64,000 bases of DNA. It comes from Planococcus sp. APC 4015. Lineage in GTDB: Bacteria > Actinomycetota > Actinomycetes > Actinomycetales > Microbacteriaceae. The stretch is from assembly GCA_030407505.1 (NCBI GenBank), contig JASDDH010000003.1:62001-126000 (forward strand). Direction: 5' to 3'. This document shows positions 43,925 to 53,065 of this stretch, piece by piece. The notes under the pieces were generated by a model, which worked only from the letters and a program-made list of their open reading frames with translations, made no database searches and had not been told where the DNA came from. The position numbers were made by a program, and so were the translations under genes. Every line of letters starts with the position of its first letter. Position 1 is the stretch's first letter.

Positions 43925-45292
43925 TCAGCCGACGGGGTGATTCGAGCGGATCAGGTCGGTGGGGTCGTACGCGGCCTTGATGCGACGCAGCCGGTCAAGC
44001 GATTGCCCGTACAACTTCTCGGCGTCGCGAGGCTGCTCGACGAAGTTCGCGAACTCCCTCGGTGATCCCCAGCGCTCGACGGCGCCGATCATCCGTCCGG
44101 CCGCCGCCGTCACCGCGGCTCGCGCTTCGGGCGTCGGAGTGGTTCCCACCGCGAACACGAGCGCCTCTGCGTCGAGAGCGTCGAGGGCGCCGCCTTCGCC
44201 ACGGCCCGGGGCCAGCTCGCCGCCGAGGTGGCGCATCTCGATCGAGAGCAGTGGCCCCGCTGCATCATCGGTCGCGCCCTCGACGAACGCCTCGACGCAA
44301 TCGGCATTCAGTTCCGCGAGAAGAATGACTTCGCCGAACGCGGGCACCGGGGTCGGCGGATCACCGTGGAGCATCCCGAGCCGGGAGACGGGGGTGACTG
44401 CAGCGGTGTCGATCTCGGGCTGCAGCGCCCGCAGAGCGTGCAGCATCTCCTCGGCCACCGACGCTTCTTCCTGGATCGCGAATTCGATCGAGACGAATGA
44501 ACGGCCTTGCAGGAACGGTGGCAGGTCGGGAATGGTCGGGTACCGCAAGACGCGGCTGAGCGACGTGACGGATGCCGGCACGTCGCGTACCCATTGACGC
44601 CATGCGTCCACGACATCGGCCGCTCGGTCGATCGGCCACATCAGCGCCCCGGCGAACACCTCGGTGAGGGGGTACAGCCGGAACTCCATGGCCGAGACGA
44701 TCGCCGCTGCTCCGCCCCCGCCCCGGAGCGCCCAGAAGAGGTCCGCGTCGTGTTCAGCATCCACACGGCGGATGCCGCCCGCAGCATCCACGACCTCTAT
44801 CGCCGTCACGCTGTTGGAGGCGAGCCCGTGGGAGCGCGCGAGCCAGCCGATCCCTCCGCCCAGCGTGTAGCCGACGACACCGACGGTCGGTGACGAGCCG
44901 GCCAGAGCGGCGAGGCCGTGCTCCGCGGCGGGGGCGACGACGTCAGCCCAGATCGCACCCGCCTCGACCCGCGCACTCATCCCTTCCGCGTCGATCGTGA
45001 CACCCCGCATCCGATTCGTCCTCAGCAGGATCGTGTCTTCGAGCGGCCCGAGGGGCTGAGCATTGTGGCCCGTCGATTGCGGGGCCACTCGCAGCCCGGC
45101 CCGCGCGGCAGCGTGCACGGTCGCGACGATGTCGGCGACGGACTCGGCCTCGACGACGGCGACCGGATGTTGATCCACGGCCAACTGCCACGCCCGGCGG
45201 GCATCGTCCCACCGGAGCTGACCGGGCAGGGTCAGATCGCCGTCGAGAAGCGAGGCGAGGTGATCGAGGGGAGTGTGCTGCACAGTGCTCAT
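43925..45292 (-). CDS. FAD-linked oxidoreductase, berberine-bridge-enzyme (BBE) like
   Basis: 455 aa from ATG 45292, with GGAGGA upstream. The PCMH-type FAD domain shows VAPQSTGHNAQPLG (the His of the GHN segment is a candidate flavin attachment site), SPTVGVVGYTLGGGIGWLAR and LFWALRGGGG. The C-terminal BBE tail is LRRIKAAYDPTDLIRSNH. Such enzymes oxidise alcohols, sugars or polyketide intermediates. With the glycosyltransferase it suggests processing of a small hydrophobic compound. Divergent from a LuxR regulator. Confidence 0.92.
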   Translation of the reverse strand: MSTVQHTPLDHLASLLDGDLTLPGQLRWDDARRAWQLAVDQHPVAVVEAESVADIVATVHAAARAGLRVAPQSTGHNAQPLGPLEDTILLRTNRMRGVTIDAEGMSARVEAGAIWADVVAPAAEHGLAALAGSSPTVGVVGYTLGGGIGWLARSHGLASNSVTAIEVVDAAGGIRRVDAEHDADLFWALRGGGGAAAIVSAMEFRLYPLTEVFAGALMWPIDRAADVVDAWRQWVRDVPASVTSLSRVLRYPTIPDLPPFLQGRSFVSIEFAIQEEASVAEEMLHALRALQPEIDTAAVTPVSRLGMLHGDPPTPVPAFGEVILLAELNADCVEAFVEGATDDAAGPLLSIEMRHLGGELAPGRGEGGALDALDAEALVFAVGTTPTPEARAAVTAAAGRMIGAVERWGSPREFANFVEQPRDAEKLYGQSLDRLRRIKAAYDPTDLIRSNHPVG

Positions 45293-45442
45293 GGGGTCCT
45301 CCGGGCGGGGTCTGTTCGGCGAGGCACGTGGGTTCGCCGGCCTCGTGTCGCGGTGCGACAGACCCATGGTGCCGAGGGGCGGTCACCGGCCGCCATCCCA
45401 CGCATGTGGCAACTCCCACGCGGAGTCGACTGGTGTCGGAAG

Positions 45443-45460
45443 ACCCCACACATCTGGGGT
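45443..45460. promoter_or_regulatory. Inverted repeat before the LuxR gene
   Basis: ACCCCA-CACATC-TGGGGT, a perfect 6-bp inverted repeat with 6-bp spacer ending 11 bp before the LuxR start, in the divergent region shared with the flavoprotein gene. Direct repeats of TCCCACGC occur nearby (45396-45403 and 45414-45421). Possible autoregulatory operator. Confidence 0.45.
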
Positions 45461-45471
45461 AGCGCGACCCG

Positions 45472-46629
45472 ATGAGGGTGCAGAACACTGAGACCGTGCA
45501 GAACTACGCCGCTTCCGTCGTGACCGAAGAGCTCGACGCGCTGTCGCGCGCAGGGCTCGGCTTCGACGACTTCACCTTCGCGGCGTTCGAGGTCATCCGG
45601 CGTGCGGTGCCGTTCGACGCGATGTGCATGGGAACGGTCGATCCCGCCACGAACATGCTGACGAGTTCGCGCAAGGTCGACATGAACGAGATCGGCGACG
45701 AGGAGTTCCTCTTCCACGAGTACGCGGTGCAGGATGTCGCCCAGTACAGCGAGTTGGCCACCCGACCCATCGGTGTCAGCATCCTTTCTCACGAGACCGG
45801 CGGTGACCAGCGGGCAAGCGCCCGATTCCGCGAGGTGGTCCAGCCCCTGATCGGCGCCGACCACGAACTGCGCGGGGTCACGCGGGTCGGAGGACTGATG
45901 TGGGGTGCCTACGCCATGTATCGGGAGGCCGGGAGGTCGGCGTTCAACGCCGCTGAGGCGGACTTCATGCAACGGCTGGAAGGGACGATGGCCACCGGCA
46001 TCCGATCGAGCATGATCGTCGCGATCGCGCAATCGGCGGACGCGTCGCCCAGCGGACCAGCCGTGCTGATCTTCGACCGCGGTGGTGACCTGCTGCATGC
46101 CACGCCGACGGCGCACGACCGCCTCGCAGAACTCGGCGGGAGCATCGACGGGGACCTGCCGGTCGCCGTCTCGACCATCGTCTCAGCCGTGCGCGGAGTG
46201 TCGGTTCCGGGTCTGCCGGCTGCCCGCATCGGGGGAGCCCTCGTGCCGGCAATCGGATCGGCCGCTCAGGCAGCTCCGCACATCCGGGCGCGCGGGGCCT
46301 CCGGTCGGTGGTTCTCGCTACACGCGGCTCGCTTCGCGGGTCAGCACAGCGAGCACTCGCAGATCGCTGTGACCATCGAGCAGGCGACGCCGCCCCAGGT
46401 CCTCCCGCTGATCATGTCGGCCTACGGGCTGACCGACCGCGAAGGCTCGATCGTCCAGGCCATGCTGCGCGGTGAGAGCACCCACGCGATCGCGCAGACC
46501 CTCTTCCTTTCGCCCTACACGGTGCAGGACCACTTCAAATCCATCTTCGAGAAGATCGGCGTCTCGAGCCGACGCGAAGTCGCGACGCGGATCTTCTACG
46601 GACAGTATCTGGGATCACCCGCCGCGTAG
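45472..46629 (+). CDS. LuxR-family regulator with GAF-like sensor region
   Basis: 385 aa from ATG 45472 (GTG 45478 possible). A 300-residue N-terminal sensor region has a GAF-like look but no assignable ligand. The C-terminal LuxR HTH reads YGLTDREGSIVQAMLRGEST and then FLSPYTVQDHFKSIFEKIGV. There is no receiver domain. Divergent from the flavoprotein/glycosyltransferase pair and probably its regulator (inference). Confidence 0.88.
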   Translation: MRVQNTETVQNYAASVVTEELDALSRAGLGFDDFTFAAFEVIRRAVPFDAMCMGTVDPATNMLTSSRKVDMNEIGDEEFLFHEYAVQDVAQYSELATRPIGVSILSHETGGDQRASARFREVVQPLIGADHELRGVTRVGGLMWGAYAMYREAGRSAFNAAEADFMQRLEGTMATGIRSSMIVAIAQSADASPSGPAVLIFDRGGDLLHATPTAHDRLAELGGSIDGDLPVAVSTIVSAVRGVSVPGLPAARIGGALVPAIGSAAQAAPHIRARGASGRWFSLHAARFAGQHSEHSQIAVTIEQATPPQVLPLIMSAYGLTDREGSIVQAMLRGESTHAIAQTLFLSPYTVQDHFKSIFEKIGVSSRREVATRIFYGQYLGSPAA

Positions 46630-46763
46630 CGACCTGCAGCTGAGCTCGCTCCCATCGGCGCCGTCTGCCGGTTCCTTCTCGGTTCCGCCGGTCCCCGGCG
46701 AGATTGCGCCGGCGATCGCCCCGAGCATCCAGCACGCCGTCACGGTATGCCCGCCCTGCGGCG

Positions 46764-46940
46764 TCATCGCATGTCGTGGCGCGCGTTCATCATCGGGATG
46801 ATGAACGCGAGTGAGAAGCAGATGATCCCCGCGACGAAGACCACCCCCGGCAGTATCGGAGCACTGAAGGCGGCGCCGACCAGAAGCATCCCGCCGATGA
46901 GGAGCACGGCGAAGAGCGCGTACTGCACGGTGATGATCAT
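46764..46940 (-). CDS. Small two-helix membrane protein
   Basis: 58 aa from ATG 46940: two hydrophobic helices (ALFAVLLIGGMLLVGAAF and GVVFVAGIICFSLAFII) and a basic end. Not recognised. It starts 19 bp after the DoxX stop on the same strand, so it is probably the second gene of the DoxX unit under the same DevR-like box. Confidence 0.6.
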   Translation of the reverse strand: MIITVQYALFAVLLIGGMLLVGAAFSAPILPGVVFVAGIICFSLAFIIPMMNARHDMR

Positions 46941-46959
46941 ATCGTCGATCGCTGCCGGC

Positions 46960-47538
46960 TCAGACGAGCCAGCGGTTGCTCTGCACGACCGGGAGCGCTT
47001 TCCACTGCCGTCCGATGCCCCAGGTGTCGCCGGCGGCGAGGACTGCAACGACGATCAGCGCGAGCGCGTAGATGATGTGGTAGTCGACGAGCGGATTGGT
47101 CGAGCCGGCATTGGCGGCGAACGGCCACTCGGCGAGATACATGGCCAGCATCAACACGGTGCCGACGACCGCGCTCACGCGCAGCCCGATCCCCAGCATG
47201 ACGGCGACGCCGATCGCGAGCATCCCGATCATGAAGAGCACGTCGCTCGTCGGGCTGGCGATCGCTGCGAAGACGGGCTTGAGGGGGCCCACGACGGCGT
47301 CGCTGTTGAGGAAGCCCTGGCTCGGTGCCCCGCCGTTGATCCATGCGCGGTCGGTCGGCGTCGAGAACCCGAGGCCGAACGTCTTGTCGAGGAATGCCCA
47401 GAGGAAGATGAAGCCCGTGGCGAGTCGAAGAACGGCGAGCCAGCGACGCCCGGTCGCGGTCGTCACGACACGGGGCTGATCTGAGTCGAGTGCCGGGGTG
47501 GGCGTCACATCGTGGTGTGCGGCCTGAAGGGTGGGCAT
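46960..47538 (-). CDS. DoxX-family membrane protein
   Basis: 192 aa from ATG 47538, with GAGGAT upstream. Four helices; the family start LAVLRLATGFIFLWAFLDKTFGLGF, shown by its parts LRLATGFIFLWAFLDK and TFGLGF, then MIGMLAIGVAVMLGIGLRVS and VDYHIIYALALIVVAVLA. DoxX-type proteins in mycobacteria belong to a membrane oxidoreductase complex (with SseA and SodA) that limits oxidative damage. First gene of a unit with a GGGACCTTTGGC box 84 bp upstream. Confidence 0.9.
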   Translation of the reverse strand: MPTLQAAHHDVTPTPALDSDQPRVVTTATGRRWLAVLRLATGFIFLWAFLDKTFGLGFSTPTDRAWINGGAPSQGFLNSDAVVGPLKPVFAAIASPTSDVLFMIGMLAIGVAVMLGIGLRVSAVVGTVLMLAMYLAEWPFAANAGSTNPLVDYHIIYALALIVVAVLAAGDTWGIGRQWKALPVVQSNRWLV

Positions 47539-47621
47539 GGTGATCCTCACTGTCGTGGCCGCGAGACAGGGGTCCGCGGCGGGGTGATGTCACCAGAGTG
47601 CGGCGGGGGCGAAGGGGCGGG

Positions 47622-47637
47622 TAGTGCCAAAGGTCCC
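47622..47637 (-). promoter_or_regulatory. DevR/DosR-like box A (toward doxX)
   Basis: Minus-strand GGGACCTTTGGCACTA. It shares GGGACCTTYGGC with four other sites in this cluster, and GGGAC/GGCCC halves recall mycobacterial DevR boxes. 84 bp before the DoxX start. Confidence 0.72.
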
Positions 47638-47707
47638 GGCCCACGATTGCAAGCAACCCGAGCGCACGACACGGCGTGCTCGTGCGCGGCCCCGGGAGTG
47701 GAGCAAC

Positions 47708-47723
47708 GGGACCTTCGGCACTA
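47708..47723 (+). promoter_or_regulatory. DevR/DosR-like box B (toward the P-type ATPase)
   Basis: GGGACCTTCGGCACTA, 14 of 16 bases matching box C oriented the same way (GGGACCTTCGGCCCTA differs at one position) and 71 bp from the oppositely oriented box A. 151 bp before the ATPase start, leaving room for a long leader. Confidence 0.72.
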
Positions 47724-47874
47724 CGACTCCATCGCGACGCGGTCCAGCATCGGGGTAGGAGAAGGCTGCAGGCGAAGACTCTTCCCCTCACGCTCGCCTC
47801 TCCCGCACTGGCATTCTGAGCGGAATGGTGACAGGAGATGCGATTGTGACGATCCTCACTCCGTTGGAGGCAGT

Positions 47875-49702
47875 GTGCTGAAGCGACATCCCGTCGTGTT
47901 CCTCACCCTCGCGCTCGGAGTCGCGGGCGGCGTGGTCTGGCTGGCCGGCTATGAAGCCGGAGCGCGCTGGGTGTTCGGCGGGTACTCGCTCGTGATCGCT
48001 GCGATCTCCGCTCTGCGGATGGTGCGACTCTTGCGCAGGAAGCAGTTCGGCATCGACATCCTCGCCGTCGTCGCGATCGGTGCGACGGTAGCGGTCGGAG
48101 AGGTCGTCGCGAGCATGATCATCGTCTTGATGATGGCCGGCGGCAAGGCGTTGGAGGACTTCGCGGAAGGGCGAGCGCAACGCGAGCTGACCGCGTTGCT
48201 GGACCGGGAACCGCAGACAGCTCATCGTCTCGAGCAGGAATCGTCGATGGTCGAGGACATCCCGGCATCGGAGGTCCGCGTCGGGGACCTCGTTCTCGTG
48301 AGATCCGGTGAGGTGGTGCCGATCGACGGGCGGCTCACATCGCCCTCCGCTGCGATGGACGAGTCTTCGCTGACGGGTGAGAGCCTTCCTCGCATGCGGG
48401 TCGCCGGCGAGACCGTCTTGAGCGGCTCCGTGAACGGCAACACCTCGACGATCATCGAGGCGACGGCGCGCGCAGGACAGCCAGTTCCAGGCGATCGTCG
48501 GCCTCGTGCGGCAGGCCTCCGAGAACCGCGCTCCCGTCGTGCGTCTTGCCGACCGCTACGCGCTCCCCTTCACCGCGTTCTCGCTCGCCATCGCCGGGAT
48601 CGCGTGGGCCGTCTCGGGCGACCCCGTCCGATTCGCCGAAGTCCTGGTCCTCGCCACACTGTGTCCTCTGGTGTTGGCAGCACCTGTCGCGTTCATGGGC
48701 GGAATGAGTCGTGCCGCTCGGGCAGGCATCATCGTCAAAGGCGGCAGCGTGCTCGAGCTCCTTTCCCGGGCACGGACGGCGGTGTTCGACAAGACCGGGA
48801 CGCTCACGGTGGGCGCTCCGCGCATCGTCCGGATAAACGCGGTGCCGCCGACCGACGAGACGACGCTCCTCTCGCTGGTGGCGTCCGCTGAGCAGTTCTC
48901 CTCGCACGTCCTGGCGACTGCGATCGTGGCGGCGGCGCGCGAGAAAGGCCTGTCCACGCGTCGCGTCCTCGACTCCAGTGAGATCGCCGCGCAAGGTGTC
49001 ATCGCGACACTCGCCCATCAGGTCGTATCCGTCGGCACCCTCGGATTCATTCAAGCCACGTCGCCCGAAGCGGCAGCGACCCCGATATCGGGAGGCGAGC
49101 TGGCGATCTACGTCGCCGTCGACGGCAGATTCGCCGGAAGCATCGTCGCCACCGACCCCACCCGGGGTGACGCTCGTGCGACAGTCGAAGGACTGCGCAG
49201 CCGCGGAGTTCGCCGCGTGGTCATGCTGACCGGCGACGCGCGTGCAACGGCCGATCACGTGGCGCAGTCCGTAGGCATCACGGAGCTGCAGGCGGACTGT
49301 CTCCCGATCGACAAGGTCACCGCTGTGCGGGAGATCAGCGACCGCCCCGTTCTCATGGTCGGAGACGGCGTCAATGACTCCCCGGTTCTCGCTTCCGCCG
49401 AGGTCGGCATAGCCATGGGTGCACGCGGCGCCACCGCGGCCAGCGAAGCGGCCAGTGCGGTGATCCTCGTCGACGATCTCTCGCTTGTCGTGGATGCCGT
49501 GGCCATCGGTCAGACCACGGTGAGGATCGCTCTTCAGAGCATCTGGATCGGAATCGCGCTGAGCGCCGGACTGATGGTCGTCGCGGCGTTCGGGCTGATC
49601 CCCGCCACAGCCGGAGCCGCGATACAAGAAGTGGTGGATCTCGCCGCGATTCTCAACGCGTTGCGCGCAGTGCGGGTTCCGCGAGTCGTGAGATCGCGGT
49701 GA
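47875..49702 (+). pseudogene. Heavy-metal-type (P1B) P-type ATPase, frameshifted
   Basis: About 609 codons from GTG 47875 (GGAGG upstream) to TGA 49702. Frame 1 encodes the first helices (VVFLTLALGVAGGVVWLAG), the A-domain and MDESSLTGESLPRM. At about 48475 (GCGCAGGACAGCC) one base is extra or two are missing. The other frame then continues with QFQAIVGLVRQASENRAP, helix TLCPLVLAAPVAFMGG (CPL in place of CPC), FDKTGTLTVG, and MVGDGVNDSPVL. There is no N-terminal HMA domain. Rejoined, it is full-length: a metal or cation exporter. The shift is either a real mutation or a base-calling error. Confidence 0.85.
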
Positions 49703-49727
49703 CCACACGGTCCTCTGAGGCGACGCC

Positions 49728-49743
49728 GGGACCTTCGGCCCTA
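49728..49743 (+). promoter_or_regulatory. DevR/DosR-like box C (toward the universal stress protein operon)
   Basis: GGGACCTTCGGCCCTA, the most symmetrical of the five sites. 69 bp before the USP start, with TTACAA at 49754-49759 as a possible -10. It would place the sensor kinase and regulator genes under their own control. Confidence 0.75.
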
Positions 49744-49812
49744 ACCCCGCGCGCTTACAAGAGGAATCGTGGTGAGCAGCCGTAGAAGCTGCGGCGTGCG
49801 GAGGGTCGGTTC

Positions 49813-50649
49813 GTGGTGGAGAGCATCATTGTCGGGTTCGACGGTTCAGACGCGTCGTTCGTCGCGTTGGACTGGGTGGGCGAGCGCGCCGCCCGGGGGA
49901 GGGCGCGGGTGGAGATCGTCATGATCGGAGGCACGATCTTCTCCGACACGACCCGGGCGAACCCGTCGATCCACAACGCCGAAAGCCGGCTGCGCAGCCG
50001 CGCTCCGGATGCGGAGATCGCATCCCGTCAGTTCCCCGGTCGCTTGCCGGAGTCTCTCCTCGAGCACGCCAGTGCGGCGGATCTGCTCGTCATCGGATCA
50101 CACCTCCGCCGCTCGATCCGCTCGGCCCTCACCGGTCGGCTGCCTCTGAAGATCTGCATCGCTTCGCCCATCCCTGTCGTCATCGTTCCCGACCAGTGGA
50201 CAGCTGTCGACGGGCCCGTCGTCGTCGGCCTCGACGAGGACGAATCCTCTGACGCTGCGTTGCAGGTCGCGGCGTCCGAGGCGGCGGCCGTCGCCGACAC
50301 GCTCGTCGTCGTGCACGCGTGGCAGATGCCCCCTCCGCGCATGGAAGGTGCTGTGGCGCTCCTGGCGTCTCCGATCCAGGAGAAGGCCGTGCAGCGGAGC
50401 ATCCTGCGCGAGAGCGTTCTGGCTCTGAGTCGCAGTCATCCTGATGTCCAGGTCGAGCAGGTGCTCGTCCAGGAGAGTCCGACGACGGCGCTGTTGGAGC
50501 ACGCGCGGGATGCCTCGCTCCTCGTTCTGGGCACACACCATCGCAGCCTCTTCGCCGGCGCTCTGCTCGGATCGGTCGGACAGGGTGTTCTCGCGCACGC
50601 GAGGATCCCGGTCTGCATCGTTCCCAGCCGAACGGGCACAAAAGCCTGA
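49813..50649 (+). CDS. Universal stress protein, two USP domains
   Basis: 278 aa from GTG 49813 (GGAGGG upstream). Two tandem USP domains: the first starts SIIVGFDGSDASFVALDW and ends with LLVIGSHLRRS, the second starts VVVGLDEDESSDAALQVA and ends LLVLGTHHRSLFAGALLGSV. The second C-terminal motif G-x2-H-x9-GS resembles the ATP-binding pattern of the family. Double-USP proteins are characteristic members of the mycobacterial dormancy regulon. Only 43 bp separate it from the histidine kinase, so the three genes form an operon. Confidence 0.93.
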   Translation: MVESIIVGFDGSDASFVALDWVGERAARGRARVEIVMIGGTIFSDTTRANPSIHNAESRLRSRAPDAEIASRQFPGRLPESLLEHASAADLLVIGSHLRRSIRSALTGRLPLKICIASPIPVVIVPDQWTAVDGPVVVGLDEDESSDAALQVAASEAAAVADTLVVVHAWQMPPPRMEGAVALLASPIQEKAVQRSILRESVLALSRSHPDVQVEQVLVQESPTTALLEHARDASLLVLGTHHRSLFAGALLGSVGQGVLAHARIPVCIVPSRTGTKA

Positions 50650-50692
50650 TCACGAAGGGTGCTCGCTAGACTCGACTCGAAGGGAGGCCGCG

Positions 50693-52348
50693 ATGTCGGT
50701 TCCTTCGAACCACGCGGCCGCGGTCGCTGCTCTGGCGCAACAGCGCCTCAGAGACCTGCTCGACGCGAACTCCGCGATCGTCGAGCGTCTGGATCTCGAG
50801 ATCGTCCTCCGCCGAATCGTGGAAGCCGCGATGCGGCTGGTCGGTGCCCGCTACGGCGCGCTCGGCGTCATCGCTCCCGACGGAAGTCTCGAGCGGTTCA
50901 TCCACGTGGGGCTCGACGCCGCCGCAGCGGATCGCATCGGCCCGCTTCCCACCGGCAAAGGGCTTCTCGGAGCGGTCATCGATGACCGGGCACCCGTGCG
51001 CCTCGCCGAACTCGCCGATGATTCCCGATCAGTCGGATTCCCTCCCGGCCACCCCCATATGGGCGCCTTCCTCGGGGTACCCGTTCTCGTCGGCGACGAG
51101 GTGTACGGCAACCTCTATCTGACGTCGGGAGAGGCGCGGACGTCTTTCAACGCCGAAGACGAAGAGCTGGTCGTCGCCCTCGCCGCGACGGCGGGAATCG
51201 CGATCGAGAACGCCCGCTTGTACGACATCGCGAAGACGCGGGAGATCTGGAGCGTCACCACCGCCGACGTCATGGCGGCGATGCTCGAGGTGACCGGCGA
51301 GGACGTTCTCGAAGTGATCGCAGAGCGCGTGGGCACCTTGATCAATGTGGACCTCGTCGTCATCGCGGTCCCGCACGGCCACGACCAGCTTCGAGTGACC
51401 ACCGTGCGCGGACGCAGCGCTGCGAGCCTCCTCGGCCGGGTGTTCCCCGCGGCCGGCACGCTGGCGGCACGCGCGCTGGCGACACAACGCGCGGCAAGCG
51501 TGGTGGGTGAGGCCAGCCAGGCGCCTGTCGACTGGCAGCCGGGGTCCGGGCCTACGGTCGCCATCCCTCTCTTCAGTGGCACGGAGCCTCTCGGCGTCCT
51601 CACGATCTCGCGCGTTCTGGGCGCGAAGATCTTCAGCGACACCGATCTCGAGATGGCGTTCGCGTTCGCCGCGCAGGCGAGCGTCGCCATCGAGATCGCA
51701 CGGGCGAGAGAGGACCGCCGCCGCCTGGACACCTCGCAGGACAGGGCGCGGATCGCCCGCGACCTTCATGATCACGTCATCCAGCGGCTGTTCGGTGCGG
51801 GTCTGTCACTCCAGGTCGTCGCGTCCGCCGTGACTGCCGACCCGTCTGCGGCGATCGAGGCGCAAGTGGACGCGATCGACGCGGCGATAAAGGACATCCG
51901 CACGATCATCTTCGCGCTGGGCTCGACACAGCGGGGTGGGGTGAAGCGAACGCGAGACCGTCTGCTCGATGTCGTCTCCGAAGTCGCTGGAACCATGTCG
52001 TCGACTCCCCGCATCACCTTCACGGGTCCGCTCGACTCACTCGTGCATACGTCGCTCGCTGACGAGCTCGTGGCCGTCGTTCGGGAGTGTCTGGCCAACA
52101 CCGTGCGACACGCAGACGCCACCTCCGTGGAGGTCGATGTGGGGATCGCTGACGGATCGGTTTCGGTCGTGGTGGGTGACAACGGGCGCGGCATCCCGAA
52201 AGGTGCGCAGCTGAGTGGACTGGCGAACCTCACCGAGCGGGCCCTTCTTCACGGCGGCGTGTGCACCATCGTCTCCGATCGCGCGTCAGGAACACGTATC
52301 GAGTGGTCCGTGCCCGCCGGGCACGGAGACGCGGGGGCGGCCGAATGA
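50693..52348 (+). CDS. Two-GAF sensor histidine kinase, DevS/DosT-like
   Basis: 551 aa from ATG 50693 with GGGAGG upstream, no TM helix. GAF-A at about 30-175, GAF-B at about 195-340, HisKA_3 with ARDLHDHVIQRLF (phospho-acceptor His359), and an HATPase_c domain (ECLANTVRHADAT, VVGDNGRGI). GAF-A contains VGFPPGHPHMGAFLGVPV, the segment that in mycobacterial DevS carries the haem-ligating His; His120 and His122 are present, but related non-haem kinases share this motif, so gas sensing is unproven. ATGA overlap with the response regulator. Confidence 0.93.
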   Translation: MSVPSNHAAAVAALAQQRLRDLLDANSAIVERLDLEIVLRRIVEAAMRLVGARYGALGVIAPDGSLERFIHVGLDAAAADRIGPLPTGKGLLGAVIDDRAPVRLAELADDSRSVGFPPGHPHMGAFLGVPVLVGDEVYGNLYLTSGEARTSFNAEDEELVVALAATAGIAIENARLYDIAKTREIWSVTTADVMAAMLEVTGEDVLEVIAERVGTLINVDLVVIAVPHGHDQLRVTTVRGRSAASLLGRVFPAAGTLAARALATQRAASVVGEASQAPVDWQPGSGPTVAIPLFSGTEPLGVLTISRVLGAKIFSDTDLEMAFAFAAQASVAIEIARAREDRRRLDTSQDRARIARDLHDHVIQRLFGAGLSLQVVASAVTADPSAAIEAQVDAIDAAIKDIRTIIFALGSTQRGGVKRTRDRLLDVVSEVAGTMSSTPRITFTGPLDSLVHTSLADELVAVVRECLANTVRHADATSVEVDVGIADGSVSVVVGDNGRGIPKGAQLSGLANLTERALLHGGVCTIVSDRASGTRIEWSVPAGHGDAGAAE

Positions 52349-52989
52349 TCCGCGTCTTCCTGGTGGACGATCATGAGATCGTCAGACGGGGCATCTCGCA
52401 GCTCGTCGATGCCGAGAACGACCTCACCGTCGTCGGTGAGGCGGGAACGGTTCGAGAGGCGACTCGGCGTATCGCGGCAACGCTGCCCGACGTCGCCGTG
52501 CTCGATGTGCGGCTGCCCGACGGTGACGGAGTGTTGCTGTGTCGAGACATCCGCTCTGCGCACCCGGGTGTCGCGTGCCTCATTCTCACGGCCTATGACG
52601 ACGACGACGCGCTCCGGTCAGCAGCTCTCGCCGGAGCCAGTGGGTACGTTCTGAAGGCCGTGCGAAGCGGCGCGCTGATCAGTGCGATCCGACAAGCTGC
52701 GGCCGGAAGCACGATTCAGACGCCGGATGCCCTCAGGCTGGCCGCCAGTGGCCTGCGGCCTCCAGCGTCCGAAGCGAGCGAGACGCCGACCCCCGCTCTG
52801 TCGATGCGCGAGAGCCAAGTGCTGGACCTCATCGCGAAAGGCATGACGAACCGCGAGATCGGAGCGCACCTCGGTCTCGCCGAGAAGACGGTGAAGAACT
52901 ACGTGAGCGGTTTGCTCGCCAAGCTCGGCATGGAGCGGCGGACACAAGCCGCCGTGTATGGAGCAGGACGAGCGAAGCCGTCGCACTGA
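52345..52989 (+). CDS. devR: NarL-family response regulator, DevR/DosR-like
   Basis: 214 aa. Receiver domain VFLVDDHEIVRRG with phospho-acceptor Asp54 (VLDVRLPDGDG) and Lys104. The C-terminal HTH contains GLAEKTVKNYVSGLLAKLGM and ERRTQAAVY, matching mycobacterial DevR almost residue for residue, including the DNA-contacting Lys181, Lys184 and Asn185. It overlaps the kinase gene by 4 bp. It is the expected binder of the five GGGACCTTYGGC boxes around it (inference from sequence likeness). Confidence 0.92.
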   Translation: MIRVFLVDDHEIVRRGISQLVDAENDLTVVGEAGTVREATRRIAATLPDVAVLDVRLPDGDGVLLCRDIRSAHPGVACLILTAYDDDDALRSAALAGASGYVLKAVRSGALISAIRQAAAGSTIQTPDALRLAASGLRPPASEASETPTPALSMRESQVLDLIAKGMTNREIGAHLGLAEKTVKNYVSGLLAKLGMERRTQAAVYGAGRAKPSH

Positions 52990-53065
52990 GCCGGGTGGTT
53001 CTGAAGCAAGGAACTCGGGGACGGCGCCGACGCGGATTCATCGCGACCCGAGCGGGTCTGCGCGC

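Larger units (their letters stand above)
47539..47874. other. Divergent promoter region of the doxX and ATPase genes
   Basis: 336 bp without a gene. It holds two oppositely oriented DevR-like boxes (47622-47637 and 47708-47723), one facing each gene, and the GGAGG Shine-Dalgarno of the ATPase gene at its right end. Confidence 0.65.

Noticed and set aside
46660..46740. Possible sixth DevR-like box near GCCGGTCCCCGGCG
   Set aside because: It shares only GGTCCC and lacks the GCCRAA half present in the other five sites.
47512..47874. Upstream extension of the ATPase frame
   Set aside because: It crosses both DevR-like boxes; GTG 47875 has a proper GGAGG and begins at the first helix.
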